A DNA stretch of 64,000 nucleotides from Marinobacterium aestuarii (lineage in GTDB: Bacteria > Pseudomonadota > Gammaproteobacteria > Pseudomonadales > Balneatricaceae). Position 1 is the stretch's first letter, and each line of letters begins with the position of its first letter. Both the position numbers and the translations under genes were made by a program. Shown here piece after piece: positions 62,889-64,000 of this stretch. The stretch is from assembly GCF_001651805.1 (NCBI RefSeq), contig NZ_CP015839.1, positions 4,898,001 through 4,962,000 of the forward strand. Reading direction: 5' to 3'. The notes beneath the pieces were generated by a model, which saw only the letters and a program-made list of their open reading frames with translations, was not told where the DNA came from and did no database searches.

Positions 62889-64000
62889 ATGCAGATTGAA
62901 AAGCTGATTGCCAGCGAGCTGAATGCCCGCATCGAACAGGTTAATGCCGCCATACAGTTGCTCGATGAAGGCGCCTCGGTGCCCTTTATTGCCCGCTACC
63001 GCAAGGAAATCACCGGCGCTCTGGACGATACCCAGCTGCGCACCCTGGAACAGCGCCTGGGTTATCTGCGTGAACTGGCGGAACGGCGCAACAGCGTTCT
63101 GGAGAGCATCCGCAGCCAGGGCAAGCTTAGCGCCGAACTGGAACAGCAGATTCTTGCCGCCGATACCAAAAACAGGCTCGAAGATCTCTATCTGCCCTTT
63201 CGCCCCAAGCGCCGGACCCGTGCCCAGAAGGCCCGCGAAGCCGGCCTCGAACCTCTCAGCGACGCCCTGCTCGGCAGCAAGGGCCAGGGCTCGCCGGAAC
63301 AGCAGGCACAAAGCTATGTAAACCCCTCGGCCGGTATCGAAACCTCCGCCCAGGCGCTGGAGGGCGCACGTCATATACTGATCGAGCGCCTGGCCGAAAA
63401 TGCCGATCTGCTCGCGCAGGTGCGCAGCTGGCTGTGGCAGCAGGGAGAACTGGTGGTCACTGTGGCCAAGGGCAAGGAAACCGAAGGGCAAAAATTCAGC
63501 AACTATTTCGACTATCGCGAGCGCTGCGGGCGCATTCCGTCACACCGGGCGCTGGCGATTCTGCGCGGACATCAGGAAGGCGTGCTGCGCTACAGCCTGC
63601 AGCCCCCCGAAGGCCAGGAACAGGAAGGCACTCAGCGGATCGCCAGACACTGGCAGCTGCGCTCAGGCAATGGCAAGGCACAGCTCTGGCTCGATGAAAC
63701 CCTGCAGCAATGCTGGAGCCAAAAGCTGCTGCCGGGCATCGAAAACGACCTGGTCCGCCAGTTGCGCAGCGCTGCCGAAGCCGAAGCCATCCAGGTGTTT
63801 GCCCGCAACCTGCGGGATCTGCTGCTCGCCGCCCCGGCCGGCCAGCGCGCAACTCTTGGGCTGGACCCTGGCCTGCGCAGCGGCGTCAAGGCCGCCGTGG
63901 TCGATGCCACCGGCCAGCTGCTGGCCTATGAAACCCTCTACCCCCATGCTCCCAGCAAGCGCTGGGATCAGGCACTGGCCACTCTGGCAAAGCTCTGTCG
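62889..64000 (+). CDS. tex: Transcription accessory protein Tex (N-terminal part, runs off the window)
   Basis: The frame begins at ATG 62889 (MQIEKLIASELN) with AAGAG upstream and stays open to the window edge, covering about 370 residues. N-terminal Tex motifs are present: VNAAIQLLDEGASVPFIARYRKE, RRTRAQKAREAGLEPL and, near the edge, the YqgF-like RNase H start TLGLDPGLRSGVKAAVV. Full-length Tex is about 770-780 residues with C-terminal HhH and S1 domains, expected beyond 64000. Tex binds nucleic acid and interacts with transcription; its precise role is unsettled. It diverges from dctB. Confidence 0.95.
   Translation, partial: MQIEKLIASELNARIEQVNAAIQLLDEGASVPFIARYRKEITGALDDTQLRTLEQRLGYLRELAERRNSVLESIRSQGKLSAELEQQILAADTKNRLEDLYLPFRPKRRTRAQKAREAGLEPLSDALLGSKGQGSPEQQAQSYVNPSAGIETSAQALEGARHILIERLAENADLLAQVRSWLWQQGELVVTVAKGKETEGQKFSNYFDYRERCGRIPSHRALAILRGHQEGVLRYSLQPPEGQEQEGTQRIARHWQLRSGNGKAQLWLDETLQQCWSQKLLPGIENDLVRQLRSAAEAEAIQVFARNLRDLLLAAPAGQRATLGLDPGLRSGVKAAVVDATGQLLAYETLYPHAPSKRWDQALATLAKLC

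Overview
The window is an ordinary, densely packed chromosomal stretch from a GC-rich gammaproteobacterium. Gene content and order match the Pseudomonadales/Oceanospirillales: the thr-tyr-gly-thr tRNA/tuf/trpT/secE/nusG/rplK/rplA cluster sits next to birA-coaX; HAD-rppH-ptsP lies near lgt-thyA-folA; ygfB-pepP-ubiH-ubiI stand opposite zapA-6S RNA-ygfA; and hemCDXY, trxA/ppx/rho/ubiD and dctPQM with dctBD are present. A 407-residue EF-Tu with an insertion in the G domain, two small phasins and a C4-dicarboxylate TRAP system suggest a marine Oceanospirillales-type heterotroph. The assignment is inferred from gene content, not from a database search.

Layout. 1-7.3 kb (minus): translation and transcription genes (rplA', rplK, nusG, secE, tRNA-Trp, tuf, four tRNAs from one strong promoter), then a SPOR-like protein, coaX, birA, folA and thyA. 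7.3-16.5 kb: lgt, a TauE/SafE permease, a TANGO2/NRDE protein, ptsP, rppH, an HAD phosphatase, tas, rlmI and gcvH. 16.8-23 kb: the translationally coupled ygfB-pepP-ubiH-ubiI chain, diverging from a coiled-coil protein, zapA, 6S RNA, ygfA and a 45-codon membrane peptide. 23.3-30.9 kb: an AEC permease, gcvR, argH and the heme operon hemCDXY with its terminator. 30.9-40.2 kb: a second EF-G, a YdcH-type protein, a ferredoxin-flavin reductase overlapping ubiD, rho, trxA and ppx. 40.2-46.4 kb: pckA, hslO, a PAP2 protein, hslR, yrfG, nudE and sodB. 46.4-53.3 kb: tesA diverging from an ABC transporter, a 41-codon membrane peptide, a MerR regulator, rpiA and ilvA. 53.3-54.9 kb: two phasin genes with matching operator-flanked promoters, and a membrane protein of unknown function. 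55.1-62.7 kb: dctM, dctQ, dctP, dctD and dctB. The start of tex closes the window.

The clearest regulatory finding is in the phasin region. Both promoters have a -35/16-bp spacer/-10 core, and each core is bracketed by copies of one palindrome (TTGTGCAnTGCACAA): one just downstream of the -10 and one just upstream of the -35. This suggests co-regulation by a single repressor, with a PhaR-like protein the obvious candidate. A good sigma-54 -24/-12 element lies ahead of dctP, as expected for control by the adjacent DctB/DctD pair. There are no CRISPR arrays, insertion sequences, prophage genes or defence islands. I did not find a clearly undescribed multi-gene system.
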